Origin: Streptomyces sp. Act143
Lineage (GTDB): Bacteria; Actinomycetota; Actinomycetes; Streptomycetales; Streptomycetaceae
Assembly: GCF_003143935.1 (NCBI RefSeq)
Contig: NZ_QFRX01000001.1
Coordinates: forward strand, 1,836,614-1,900,613
Length of the DNA: 64,000 nt
Direction of reading: 5' to 3'
Shown: piece after piece, positions 38,308 through 46,608 of the stretch
Numbering within the stretch: position 1 is the stretch's first letter
Layout: the number at the start of each line of letters is the position of its first letter
Notes under the pieces: generated by a model
What the model was told of the DNA's origin: nothing
The model's database searches: none
Seen by the model: the letters and a program-made list of their open reading frames with translations, nothing else
Made by a program: the position numbers and the translations under genes

Positions 38308-39818
38308 GAACTTCCTTGGCTCTTGCCGTAGCGGGTACGGACGCGGGACTTGAGGAGTTTTCCGGAGGCGGTGCGCGGCAGTTCGTCCGCCAGCACCACC
38401 GATTTCGGGATCTTGTACTTGGCGAGGCGTCCGGAGAGGGAGGCCAGCACCTCGTCGGGGTCCAGCGCGACGCCCTCCCGGGGGACCACGACCGCGCGCG
38501 GGACTTCGCCCCACTTGTCGTCGGGCACGCCGATGACCGCGCACTCGGCGATGCCGGGGTGGGCGAGGAGCAGGTCCTCGATCTCGGCGGGGTAGATGTT
38601 CTCACCGCCCGAGATGATCATGTCCTTGATGCGGTCGACGATGAAGACATAGCCGTCCTCGTCGACGCGGGCGGCGTCGCCGCTGCGGAACCAGCCGTCC
38701 GTGAAGGAGGCGGCCGTCTCCTCGGGCAGCCCCCAGTAGCCGGGCATGACGTGCGGGCCGCGGATCACGACCTCGCCGGTCTCGCCGACGTCGACCGGCG
38801 CCATGTCCGGTCGCACGACCCGTACGTCGCTGAAGAAGTGCGGCACGCCCGCCGAACCGGCCTTGCGCACCGCGTGTTCGGCGTCCAGGAACAGGGTGCC
38901 GGGCGACGCCTCCGTCATGCCGTAGCCCTGGAGGAAGGTCAGGCCGCGTTCCTGGTACGCGGCGATCATCGCGGTCGGGACCGGTGAGCCGCCGCAGGTG
39001 AGGATGCGGAGGGAGGAGAGGTCCGCGGTCGGCCAGCGCGGGTGGCGGGCGATCTGCTCGAACATCGTCGGGACGCCGAACATGAAGGTGATCCGGTGGC
39101 GTTCGATCAGGTCGAAGGTGGCCTGCGGGTCGAAGGCCGCCACCAGGACGCAGGTGCCGCCCTTGAGGAGGACCGGCAGCGTCAGCATGTTCAGGCCCGC
39201 CGTGTGGAACAACGGGGCGGAGACCAGGGCGCGTTCGTCGGCGATCAGGTCGGTGTCGACCAGGACGTTCACGGCGTTCCAGGTCAGGTTGGCGTGGGTG
39301 AGCATCGCGCCCTTGGGGCGGCCGGTCGTGCCCGAGGTGTACATGATGATGCAGGTGTCGTCGGGGGCGACCGGTTCGTCGATCGCCTCCGTCGCCGCCC
39401 CGGCGAGTTCCGCCTCGTACTCGGCGCCGACCTCGACGTACGCCCGCACGTGCGTGTCACCCGGCAGTCCGGCCACCAGGCCCGCGTACTGCGCGCCGTA
39501 CACGAGCGCCTTGGTGCCGGAATCGGCGAGCTGGAAGGCGATCTCCGGGCCTGCGAGGCGGATGTTGAGCGGGACGAAGACGGCGCCGAGGGTGCCCGCC
39601 GCGAACAGGGTCTCCAGGTAGGAGGGGTGGTTGGGGCCGAGATAGGCGATCCGGTCGCCGCGCCGCACCCCCCGGGCGCGCAGCGCGTGCGCCAGGCGGA
39701 TGGTGCGCTCGTGGAGGTGGGCGTACGTCCATGTCGTGTCGCCGTGCACCAGTGCGGTGCGGTGCGGGGTCTTGCGGGCCCGGCGTGCGGGCCACGACCC
39801 CAGTCCCTCGTTGCGCAT
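38304..39818 (-). CDS. AMP-forming acyl-CoA synthetase
   Basis: A 504-residue ligase that activates a carboxylic acid with ATP and CoA. The P-loop-like motif is YTSGTTGRPKG (160-170). FLQGYGMTEASPG, the hinge region DGWFRSGDAARVDEDGYVFIVDRIKDMIISGGENIYPAEIE and a C-terminal catalytic Lys segment ELPRTASGKLLK are all present, so the enzyme is complete. The class resembles fatty-acid/cyclohexanecarboxylate-type ligases. The substrate is unknown. It is coupled to the MaoC gene and ten bases downstream of the amidohydrolase. Confidence 0.92.
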   Translation of the reverse strand: MRNEGLGSWPARRARKTPHRTALVHGDTTWTYAHLHERTIRLAHALRARGVRRGDRIAYLGPNHPSYLETLFAAGTLGAVFVPLNIRLAGPEIAFQLADSGTKALVYGAQYAGLVAGLPGDTHVRAYVEVGAEYEAELAGAATEAIDEPVAPDDTCIIMYTSGTTGRPKGAMLTHANLTWNAVNVLVDTDLIADERALVSAPLFHTAGLNMLTLPVLLKGGTCVLVAAFDPQATFDLIERHRITFMFGVPTMFEQIARHPRWPTADLSSLRILTCGGSPVPTAMIAAYQERGLTFLQGYGMTEASPGTLFLDAEHAVRKAGSAGVPHFFSDVRVVRPDMAPVDVGETGEVVIRGPHVMPGYWGLPEETAASFTDGWFRSGDAARVDEDGYVFIVDRIKDMIISGGENIYPAEIEDLLLAHPGIAECAVIGVPDDKWGEVPRAVVVPREGVALDPDEVLASLSGRLAKYKIPKSVVLADELPRTASGKLLKSRVRTRYGKSQGSS

Positions 39819-39828
39819 CTACGACCCC

Positions 39829-40716
39829 TTATGGCTTCGTCAGCCCGAGCAGACGGGCGGCGTTCTCCTTGAGGATCCTCGGCTTCACCTCGTCCTTGAT
39901 CGGCAGCTTCGCGAAGTCGGCGAGCCAGCGGTCGGGGGTGAGGACGGGGAAGTCGGAGCCGAACAGGACCTTGTCCTTCAGCAGGGTGTTCGCGTACTGG
40001 ACGAGTTGCGGCGGGAAGTACTTCGGGGACCAGCCGGAGAGGTCGATGTGGACACCGGGCTTGTGGGTGGCGACCGCGAGAGCCTCGTCCTGCCAGGGGA
40101 AGGACGGGTGCGCCAGGATGATCTTCAAGTGCGGGAAGTCGGCCGCCACGTCGTCGACGTGGAGGGGATTGGAGTACTTCAGCCTGATCCCCCCGCCTCC
40201 GGGGACTCCGGCGCCGATGCCCGTCTGGCCGGTGTGGAAGAGGGCGATGGTGCCCGTCTCCTCGATGACCTCGTACAAGTCGTAGGCCACCGCGCGGTCG
40301 TTGGGGAAGAACCCCTGGATGCTGGGGTGGAACTTGAAGCCCTTCACCCCGTACTCCTCGACCAGGCGGCGGGCCTGCTTGACGCCTGCCCTGCCGCGGA
40401 AGGGGTCGATCGAGGCAAAGGGGATGAGGACGTCGGGGTTCGCGGCGGCGGCCTCCGCGACCTCCTCGTTGGGGACGGGTGCCGTGCCGGTCGCGGACTC
40501 GGCGTCCACCGTGAAGATCACGGCGGCCATCTTCCGTTCGCGGTAGTGGGCCGCCGTCTCCTCCAGCGTCGGCTTCCGCTTGCCCTCGACCTTGAAGTAG
40601 GCGGAGGAGGCGTCGTGCAGGTCGTCGTCGAGGGAGGAGTGGCCCTTGGAGGAGACCTCGGCGTGGGTGTGGACGTCGATCGCCACCAGGTCGTCCGGAT
40701 TCACCGAAAGGGACAT
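39829..40716 (-). CDS. Amidohydrolase-family enzyme (ACMSD-like)
   Basis: A 295-residue metal-dependent enzyme of the amidohydrolase-2 branch, which includes aminocarboxymuconate-semialdehyde decarboxylase and related aromatic-acid decarboxylases. The metal motif is VAIDVHTHAE (His16, His18). GVKGFKFHPSIQGFFPND and ALFHTGQTG, plus LAHPSFPWQDEAL and LFGSDFPVLTPDRW, supply the remaining His and Asp ligands. The start is ATG 40716, overlapping the SDR stop (TGATG). The reaction could be a decarboxylation or hydrolysis; sequence alone does not decide. Confidence 0.86.
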   Translation of the reverse strand: MSLSVNPDDLVAIDVHTHAEVSSKGHSSLDDDLHDASSAYFKVEGKRKPTLEETAAHYRERKMAAVIFTVDAESATGTAPVPNEEVAEAAAANPDVLIPFASIDPFRGRAGVKQARRLVEEYGVKGFKFHPSIQGFFPNDRAVAYDLYEVIEETGTIALFHTGQTGIGAGVPGGGGIRLKYSNPLHVDDVAADFPHLKIILAHPSFPWQDEALAVATHKPGVHIDLSGWSPKYFPPQLVQYANTLLKDKVLFGSDFPVLTPDRWLADFAKLPIKDEVKPRILKENAARLLGLTKP

Positions 40717-41633
40717 CACGCCTCCGGAAGCTTCGGCGCCGGGATGCCGACCGACTGGAGTTCGGCGCCGACCGAGGCGGGGAAGGCGTCGGCGAGGGTC
40801 TCCGGGGTCCAGCCGCCGTCGGCGTACGCCGCCCTGATCTCCTGCGGATGCGACCAGAGTGCCACCTTGTCGCCGCCGATTCCTATGGCCTGGCCCGTGA
40901 TGCCGCGGGCGGCCTCGGAGGCGAGGAAGGGGACGAGGGCCGCGCAGTCCTCAGGGGTGCCGAAACCCTCGCCCTTGCGCAGGAAGTCGGGCAGCGGCTC
41001 GCCGTTCTTCATCGCCTCGATGTACGGGGCGAACGCGGGGATCGTCTCCGTCATCGCGGTCGCGGCGACCGGCACGATCGCGTTGACGGTGATGTTCGCG
41101 CGGCCCAGCTCCATCGACCAGGTACGGGCCATGGCGGCGATGCCGGCCTTGGCGGCGGCGTAGTTGGTCTGGCCGAAGTTGCCGCGCTGCCCGGCCGGGG
41201 AGCCGACCAGGATCAGGCTGCCGCCCTCGCCCTGCTCGCGCATGCGGACGGCGGCGGCGCGGGCGCAGGTGAAGGTGCCCCTGAGGTGGGTGGTGACGAC
41301 CGCGTCGAAGTCGTCGTCGGTCATCTTCCACAGCACCTTGTCGCGCAGGATGCCCGCGTTGGTGACCAGGATGTCCAGCCGGCCGTACTCCTGCACCGCG
41401 CGGTCGACCAGCCGCTGGGCGGCTTCGCTCGTCCCGACCGGGACGACCTCGGCGACGGCCGTGCCGCCGGCCTCGGCGAGGGACTTCACGGCCTGCTCGG
41501 CCACCGCCTCGTCGACGTCGTTGACGACCACGGCGGCGCCGTGGGCGGCGAGGGCGTGCGCATAGGCGAGGCCGAGGCCCCGGCCGCTGCCGGTGACGAC
41601 GGCGACCTTGCCGGAGAGATCGATGCTGGGCAC
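40716..41633 (-). CDS. Short-chain dehydrogenase/reductase
   Basis: A 305-residue NAD(P)-dependent oxidoreductase. It has TGSGRGLGLAYA for the cofactor glycine loop, NAGIL, and the active-site pair in NYAAAKAG after VGSPAGQRG (Ser, Tyr and Lys triad). VNDVD after the second strand, with an acidic residue, suggests NAD. The wording is close to the hydroxyacyl-CoA dehydrogenase part of MFE-2-like enzymes, which suits the MaoC hydratase downstream. It is the first gene of the operon. Confidence 0.9.
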   Translation of the reverse strand: MPSIDLSGKVAVVTGSGRGLGLAYAHALAAHGAAVVVNDVDEAVAEQAVKSLAEAGGTAVAEVVPVGTSEAAQRLVDRAVQEYGRLDILVTNAGILRDKVLWKMTDDDFDAVVTTHLRGTFTCARAAAVRMREQGEGGSLILVGSPAGQRGNFGQTNYAAAKAGIAAMARTWSMELGRANITVNAIVPVAATAMTETIPAFAPYIEAMKNGEPLPDFLRKGEGFGTPEDCAALVPFLASEAARGITGQAIGIGGDKVALWSHPQEIRAAYADGGWTPETLADAFPASVGAELQSVGIPAPKLPEA

Positions 41634-41698
41634 GGGTGAGGTCCCTTCAGTGCGGCTGCTCGCAGAGGTGCGGCTTCGAGATTGAAGCTAAGAGCAAT

Positions 41699-41718
41699 AA
41701 TTGTTGACGTCAATAGTT
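41699..41718. promoter_or_regulatory. Palindromic operator before the SDR operon and MarR gene
   Basis: A perfect TTGACGTCAA palindrome (41704-41713) sits at the centre of a 20-bp imperfect inverted repeat in the AT-rich divergent gap. It is 71 bp from the SDR start and 66 bp before the likely MarR start. MarR proteins bind such symmetric sites and usually repress their own gene and the divergent operon, so MarR control is inferred. Confidence 0.6.
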
Positions 41719-41783
41719 GTTGGCGACCGACGGGTGCGTCATGCTGGAATCTCCACGCCGCACCGAGTCACAGGGAGCCCGCC

Positions 41784-42254
41784 ATCACTCGCCAGCACGC
41801 CACCCCCAAGCCCATCGACGCGGACGAGCCGTGGATGCGCGGGCTGCACGCGGACACGGGCTATCTCCTGTACCGCCTGGGACTTCGCTCCGGTCAGTTG
41901 TTCAACACGTTCCTGCAGGAGTCCGGGCTGCGGCTGCGCCACTACGCGGTGCTGCGCTATCTCGCCGGTTCCGAGGGCGCCCTCCAGCGCGAGCTGAGCA
42001 CCCGGCTCGGCTATGACCCGAGCGCGATCGTCGGCCTGGTCGACGACCTGGAGAAGCTGGACCTCACCGAGCGCCGCCCTTCCCCCGACGACCGCCGCAG
42101 CAAGATCGTCGTCCTCACCGGCAAGGGCCGCGCCTTCCTGCGCGACACCGACGAGGCGGGGCGGCGGGTGACCAACGACCTGCTGGAGCCGCTGGACGCC
42201 GGGGAGCGCGACGCGCTGCACACGCTGCTGCTGAAAATCGCCGACCGGCCATGA
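41784..42254 (+). CDS. MarR-family transcriptional regulator (possible ATC start)
   Basis: A regulator with the MarR winged helix: GYLLYRLGLRSGQLFN, LRHYAVLRYLAGSEGALQ, LSTRLGYDPSAIVGLVDDLEKL and a wing RRPSPDDRRSKIV. The start is uncertain. The frame has an AGGGAG site seven bases before an ATC at 41784 but no ATG, GTG or TTG there. A TTG at 41682 lies before the operator palindrome, and an ATG at 41835 lacks a ribosome site. It is divergent from the SDR operon and overlaps the IclR gene by ATGA. Confidence 0.83.
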   Translation: MTRQHATPKPIDADEPWMRGLHADTGYLLYRLGLRSGQLFNTFLQESGLRLRHYAVLRYLAGSEGALQRELSTRLGYDPSAIVGLVDDLEKLDLTERRPSPDDRRSKIVVLTGKGRAFLRDTDEAGRRVTNDLLEPLDAGERDALHTLLLKIADRP

Positions 42255-43030
42255 CCGGCCGGTCCCGGGTCCGTTCCGGCGGGGCCCCCACCGCGCCCGA
42301 CCGGCTGCTGTCCGTGCTCGGCGCGTTCGACCACGGGCACCCGGCCCTGACCCTGACGGACATCAGCCGCCGGGCCGGGCTGAGCCTGACCACCGCGCAC
42401 CGGCTGGTGGGTGCCCTCACCCGGTGGGGCGCCCTGGAGCGGGACGACTCCGGCGTCTACCACGTGGGCCTGCGGCTCTGGGAGGTCGCGGCCCTCGCGC
42501 CGCGCGGGCTCGGGCTGCGGCAGATCGCGCTGCCGTACCTGGAGGACCTGTACGAAGCGACGCACGAGAACGTGCAGTTGGCGGTGCGGGACGGCACCGA
42601 CGTCGTCTACATCGAGTGGCTGTCGGGGCGTTCGTCGGTCGGCGTGCACATCAGGGTCGGCGCCCGCTGGCCCCTGCACGCCACCGGCGTCGGCCTCGCG
42701 CTGCTGGCCCACGACACCCCGGAGTCGCAGGAGCGGTACTGCACGGGGCCGCTGGCCGCCTTCACCCCGTACACGATCACGGACCCGGCACGGCTGCGCC
42801 GGGTCCTGGCCGAGACCCGGCGCACGGGGGTGGCGGTGAGCGACCGTCAGGTCACCGACGACGCCCTGTCGGTGGCCGCCCCGGTGCGCGGGACGGGCGG
42901 GGCGGTGGTGGCCGCCGTGTCGATCGTGGTGCCCCACGGCGACGCGCAGGTACCGGTGTTGGTGCCGGCCGTGCGGGTCGCGGCGCGCGGGATATCGCGG
43001 GCGCTGGGGTGGCGGCCGGCATCGGACTGA
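42251..43030 (+). CDS. IclR-family transcriptional regulator
   Basis: A 259-residue regulator with an N-terminal winged helix (LLSVLGAFDHGHPALTL, TDISRRAGLSLTTAHRLVGAL) and an IclR effector domain with YLEDLYEATHENVQLAVRDG and PLHATGVGLALLAHD. The usual SVAAPVRGTGGAVVAAVSI strand is present. It overlaps the MarR stop by four bases, so a MarR and an IclR regulator are made from one transcript, an uncommon pairing. It may govern the catabolic operon together with PaaX. Confidence 0.9.
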   Translation: MTGRSRVRSGGAPTAPDRLLSVLGAFDHGHPALTLTDISRRAGLSLTTAHRLVGALTRWGALERDDSGVYHVGLRLWEVAALAPRGLGLRQIALPYLEDLYEATHENVQLAVRDGTDVVYIEWLSGRSSVGVHIRVGARWPLHATGVGLALLAHDTPESQERYCTGPLAAFTPYTITDPARLRRVLAETRRTGVAVSDRQVTDDALSVAAPVRGTGGAVVAAVSIVVPHGDAQVPVLVPAVRVAARGISRALGWRPASD

Positions 43031-43039
43031 GCGACGGCG

Positions 43040-43059
43040 CCGAGCCGAGACGGGCTCGG
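43040..43059. terminator. Hairpin between convergent IclR and caspase-like genes
   Basis: CCGAGCC (43040-43046) and GGCTCGG (43053-43059) form a perfect 7-bp stem with a 6-base loop in the 40-bp gap between the convergent genes. There is no T-run. It probably acts as a shared terminator. Confidence 0.5.
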
Positions 43060-43070
43060 AACGCGCGGCG

Positions 43071-46000
43071 TCACCTGTGCAGCCACCTTGTCATCCGATG
43101 GTGCCGGTTGGCCTCCTCCACCAGATCGGCCTCGCCGCACAGGCCGTCCTCGCGCAGACCGTCCACCACGGCCGCCGCATCGGACGTGGGGGAGCAACGG
43201 ACCGCCTTCTGGATGACCCGGGCGGCCAAGTCGTCCAGCCGGGCTCCGCGCAGTACGACCAGGACGTCAGGCAGCCACTGCGCCAGCGGGCCTCGTTGCG
43301 CGGCGGCGGAGGCGACGACCCGGTCGAGGTCGTTGACCCTGCGCTGGATCCCGAGGGTGCCGATGAGCTCTCCGAGGGAATGCGGCTCCAGCTCCCCCGC
43401 CGCCCCGGTCAGGACGTTCACGGTGTAGAGGCCCACCGTCTGTTCGAGGAGGTCCATGACCACCTTGACGGCGACGCCGTACTGCCATGGGCGCAGTCCG
43501 GCGCGCCGGATTCGCAGTGCCTCCCCGCGCGACAGCCCCGAGGCATGCAAGCGCGCCAGCACGCCCGGCAGATCCGGCCGGTCGCCGAGCCCGGAGAGCG
43601 CGGCGGGATGCAGCGGACCGCCGCGCGCCAGGACGAGGTAGACGTGTGCGGCATCCTCGCAGGGAACCGTCCGCATCAGTTCGCGCAGTTCGTCGGGGAT
43701 CCGCAGGACGTGCCGTCGGTCCTCGAAGAGATGGGAGAGCAGCAGCTGCGCGTCCGCGCGCGAGCTCAGGGCCGTTCCGAGCACCCACAGGAGCGGACTC
43801 ATGCCGGTCGGGTGCGGCAGACCTGCATCGCGCTCCCTGTGAGCCTCGACCAGGGCCAGCAGCACAGGAAGCGGCACGCGGCGCGTGCTCGCGGCCACCA
43901 CCGCGCCCAGCGGCGTCTGCCGGCTGAAGGACGCAGCCCCGGACGGCAGCGTCGTGGCGACCTTTTCGGTGAGGTGCACGAGCGCGTCGGAGCCGAGTCG
44001 GGAGACAGCGGTGGCCAGCCACGCCCGAGACTGCGCCGCCCGGCGAGTCCGCTCCTCGTACATCACGAGGGGTTCACCGAGCTGGATGGGCTCGCTCGAC
44101 CGGACCGCCGTGAACTCCTCCAGCGTCCCCGCCAGAAGAGACAGCCGATCCCCGGTCAGGCTGCAGAGCAGCCGTTCCGCATCCGCGTGCCGGCCGGACT
44201 CCCAGTACTCGAACAGCAGTGGCCCCAGGTGCTCGCCCCGGGCAGCGGCAGCGAAGTGCGCGAGGAGGTCGTCCAGGTCGATTTCCCTGGAGAGCAGGGA
44301 AAGTTCGGCGAGTAGGTCGGCGGCGGAGTGGCGGGCCAGGACGTCGGCGAGCAGGGGCCGGGCGTCCTGGTCCGCCCCGTGTCTGCGCAGGGCTGTCACG
44401 AACAGGATCCGGTCTCTGAGGGGACGCTCGTACGCACGGGCCAGAAGCTTGGCGGCCTCGTCGTCCCGGCCGGGCCTGAGTGCCGAGATGAGGGCGGCGG
44501 CCTTCTCCAGGTCCGCGTCGGCGGTCTCGGTGAGGATGCGCAGGGCGTCCAGCGGCAGGCCGTACTCCCGCAGTGCTGTCGTGAACGCCACGATGTCGGC
44601 CGTACTTCTGGCGTCGTCGATCGCCCACCGTACGACCGTCGGGAGTTCCCCGGGGCGACTGCGGCGGACCTGTTCCAGGACACGCAGGACGTCGTCCACG
44701 GCGGCGGTACCCAGCTCCTTTCGTGCGATCTCGTCGGCCCAGTCGAGGCCGACCGCGTGCAGCGCGAGCGCCCAGTGCACGGCCCCCGTCCCGCCGGGAA
44801 CCCCCAGCAGGCTGTCGAGAAGCGCCACCGCCCGTCCGCGCGCTCCGTTGTCCGCCATCGAGGCCAGCAGCCGGGCGGTGTCCTCCGGCCTTCGCGTCGT
44901 GGCGAGCGCCACGGGCAACTCCGCGTAGAGCTCGTACGCGGAGGACGTCGCGCCACCCGCCAGCAGCGCGTCCGCGACCCCGACGTAGCGGGGATCGGGG
45001 TGTCCGGACATCAGCGTCCGCAGCTCCGACAGCGCCTCGTCCCCGAGACCGCGCTGGTACAGAGCGGTCACCAGGTCCGCCGAGCCGGCCGGTCCCCCCT
45101 CGGCCAGGGCGGCCCGTACCAGGCGCTCCGCCATCGTCGTCCCGTGCTCGCGCAGCTTCCCCGCCACGCGCGCGACGGCCGTCGGCCCCGTGCGGATCAG
45201 CGCCTTCAGCAGTGCGCCGATCAATTGCCATGCGCCCAGTTGCTCGAGGACGTCGAGGCAGGCGGCGACCTCCTGGGCGGGACGGCCGACCACGGCGCCG
45301 ACGGCGACGTCTGCCTGGCGCTCCCTGCCCACCCGTGCCAGTTCGGTCAGCAGAGCGGCCGTCTGCTGCTCGGGCCAGCGCTCAGCGACGACGAGGAGCG
45401 CCGCGTCCGCCTGCTCCTTCGCGGTCAGCTCCAGTTGGGCCAGCAGCCCGGGGACGGTCTCGTGCAACAGGTTGTGGTATCCCTGCGGCAGGCCCCCTGG
45501 GAGTGGCCCGAAGACCGAGTCCCGCAACGGGCCTATGTGGGCACGATTACGCACGAAGGTGATCCGGGCACCGCCGTTACGGGCCCTCTGCTGGGGGGCG
45601 GGCCCGCTCGCGGCCCTGAGGGCGCGGGCCACGGCCCGGTAGATGGTGTCCATGTCGAGAAGGTCGTCCGCGCTCGGATCGCCCTGTTCCAATACCTTCA
45701 GGAGCTCACCGGTGAACAGGGTGTACCGGGCGCCGACCGGGGCCATCGAGATCCGGGTCCCCGCGGAGGAGGTCAGCAGGAACGTGCCGTCGACCTCCGC
45801 GTAGTCGGCGACGTCGGGCGACCCCATGCCCCCCACGGCGAGGCCGCTGAAGCACGAGTCGATGATGATCACCTTGTGGTCGGCCCGGCACGCCTTGAGA
45901 AGCACGGACCGGAGGCGGTCGTACGAGAGTGCCCGGTAGATGTGTTCCTTGGAGGTGTCCGGCAGCGCGAGTTGCAGGTTCTCGGTGTGGTCACGCAGGC

Positions 46001-46262
46001 CGTGCCCCGCGAAGTACAGCAGAAAGAAGCCCGCCGCCTCGGAGGCCGCTTCGTGCACGGCGTCCAGGACGTCGCGTTCCGATCCCGGATTCAGCAGGAT
46101 GCGGCAGTGCTCGTCCGCGAGCCCCCACAGCCCGGGGTCGCGCAGCAGTTCACCGAGGCGGGCCACGTTGTTGGTGACCGCGGGGAGGGGATCCAGATGG
46201 ACGTAGTTCTCCACACCGACGATGACCGCGCGAGCGGTGGACGGGTCAGGCTGTCGCACCAT
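43071..46262 (-). CDS. Caspase-like (peptidase C14) protein with long helical C-terminal region
   Basis: A 1063-residue cytoplasmic protein. Residues about 8-245 form a caspase-type domain, with AVIVGVENYVHLDPL at the start, the catalytic His87 in LLYFAGHGLRD and Cys137 in VIIIDSCFSGLAVGG. The remaining 800 residues are almost wholly alpha-helical and Ala/Leu/Arg-rich. They show recurrent units such as ESGRHADAERLLCSL and EYGLPLDALRIL, suggesting TPR/HEAT-like repeats for target or partner binding. No membrane segment or NTPase motif is seen. It overlaps the EACC1-like gene by 17 bp. A role as a proteolytic effector in immunity or regulated death is inferred. Confidence 0.85.
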   Translation of the reverse strand: MVRQPDPSTARAVIVGVENYVHLDPLPAVTNNVARLGELLRDPGLWGLADEHCRILLNPGSERDVLDAVHEAASEAAGFFLLYFAGHGLRDHTENLQLALPDTSKEHIYRALSYDRLRSVLLKACRADHKVIIIDSCFSGLAVGGMGSPDVADYAEVDGTFLLTSSAGTRISMAPVGARYTLFTGELLKVLEQGDPSADDLLDMDTIYRAVARALRAASGPAPQQRARNGGARITFVRNRAHIGPLRDSVFGPLPGGLPQGYHNLLHETVPGLLAQLELTAKEQADAALLVVAERWPEQQTAALLTELARVGRERQADVAVGAVVGRPAQEVAACLDVLEQLGAWQLIGALLKALIRTGPTAVARVAGKLREHGTTMAERLVRAALAEGGPAGSADLVTALYQRGLGDEALSELRTLMSGHPDPRYVGVADALLAGGATSSAYELYAELPVALATTRRPEDTARLLASMADNGARGRAVALLDSLLGVPGGTGAVHWALALHAVGLDWADEIARKELGTAAVDDVLRVLEQVRRSRPGELPTVVRWAIDDARSTADIVAFTTALREYGLPLDALRILTETADADLEKAAALISALRPGRDDEAAKLLARAYERPLRDRILFVTALRRHGADQDARPLLADVLARHSAADLLAELSLLSREIDLDDLLAHFAAAARGEHLGPLLFEYWESGRHADAERLLCSLTGDRLSLLAGTLEEFTAVRSSEPIQLGEPLVMYEERTRRAAQSRAWLATAVSRLGSDALVHLTEKVATTLPSGAASFSRQTPLGAVVAASTRRVPLPVLLALVEAHRERDAGLPHPTGMSPLLWVLGTALSSRADAQLLLSHLFEDRRHVLRIPDELRELMRTVPCEDAAHVYLVLARGGPLHPAALSGLGDRPDLPGVLARLHASGLSRGEALRIRRAGLRPWQYGVAVKVVMDLLEQTVGLYTVNVLTGAAGELEPHSLGELIGTLGIQRRVNDLDRVVASAAAQRGPLAQWLPDVLVVLRGARLDDLAARVIQKAVRCSPTSDAAAVVDGLREDGLCGEADLVEEANRHHRMTRWLHR

Positions 46263-46608
46263 CGTCGTCCGCGCTCCGCCGCAGCGCGGCCAGAACGCGC
46301 TCCAGCGCTTCCGGGCTGTCGTCCGTGAGCGTGATCGTGCCCTCCGCGAAGGTCACGGTGACTCCGGGCGGGGCAGGGCGGGTGGTACGCCAACTCGCAT
46401 AGGCCAGGGCCAGGTTGAGCGCGGCGATGCCTTGGCTGACCACGACCTCGATGACGTCCGACACGCCCATGGCGCCGACGGCGTCGCGCGGCACCCGTCG
46501 GATCTTGGCCGTGCGATGGAGTTCGACGTCGTCGACGAGCCAGTCATGAAGTTCGTCGGCGAGCAACTGCCCGTCCTCCTGGTCCGGAGCAGCGATGACG
46601 ACGCGCAT
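46246..46608 (-). CDS. EACC1-like effector-associated protein
   Basis: A 120-residue protein starting at ATG 46608 with GGGG five bases upstream. The layout fits the effector-associated constant component 1 family of actinobacterial conflict systems. It begins with a strand (MRVVIAAPD), then a helix LADELHDWLVDD. The GAMGVSDVIEVVVSQGIAALN core reads into ALAYASWRTTR, and it ends with two strands and a helix (VTVTFAEGTITL, EALERVLAALRR). The hydrophobic mid-helix may be a protein interface. The overlap with the caspase-like gene indicates a single functional unit. Confidence 0.72.
   Translation of the reverse strand: MRVVIAAPDQEDGQLLADELHDWLVDDVELHRTAKIRRVPRDAVGAMGVSDVIEVVVSQGIAALNLALAYASWRTTRPAPPGVTVTFAEGTITLTDDSPEALERVLAALRRSADDDGATA

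Noticed and set aside
41682..41783. TTG start for the MarR protein at 41682
   Set aside because: It would place the TTGACGTCAA operator inside the coding region, and the added residues resemble no MarR N-terminus. A good ribosome site occurs later.
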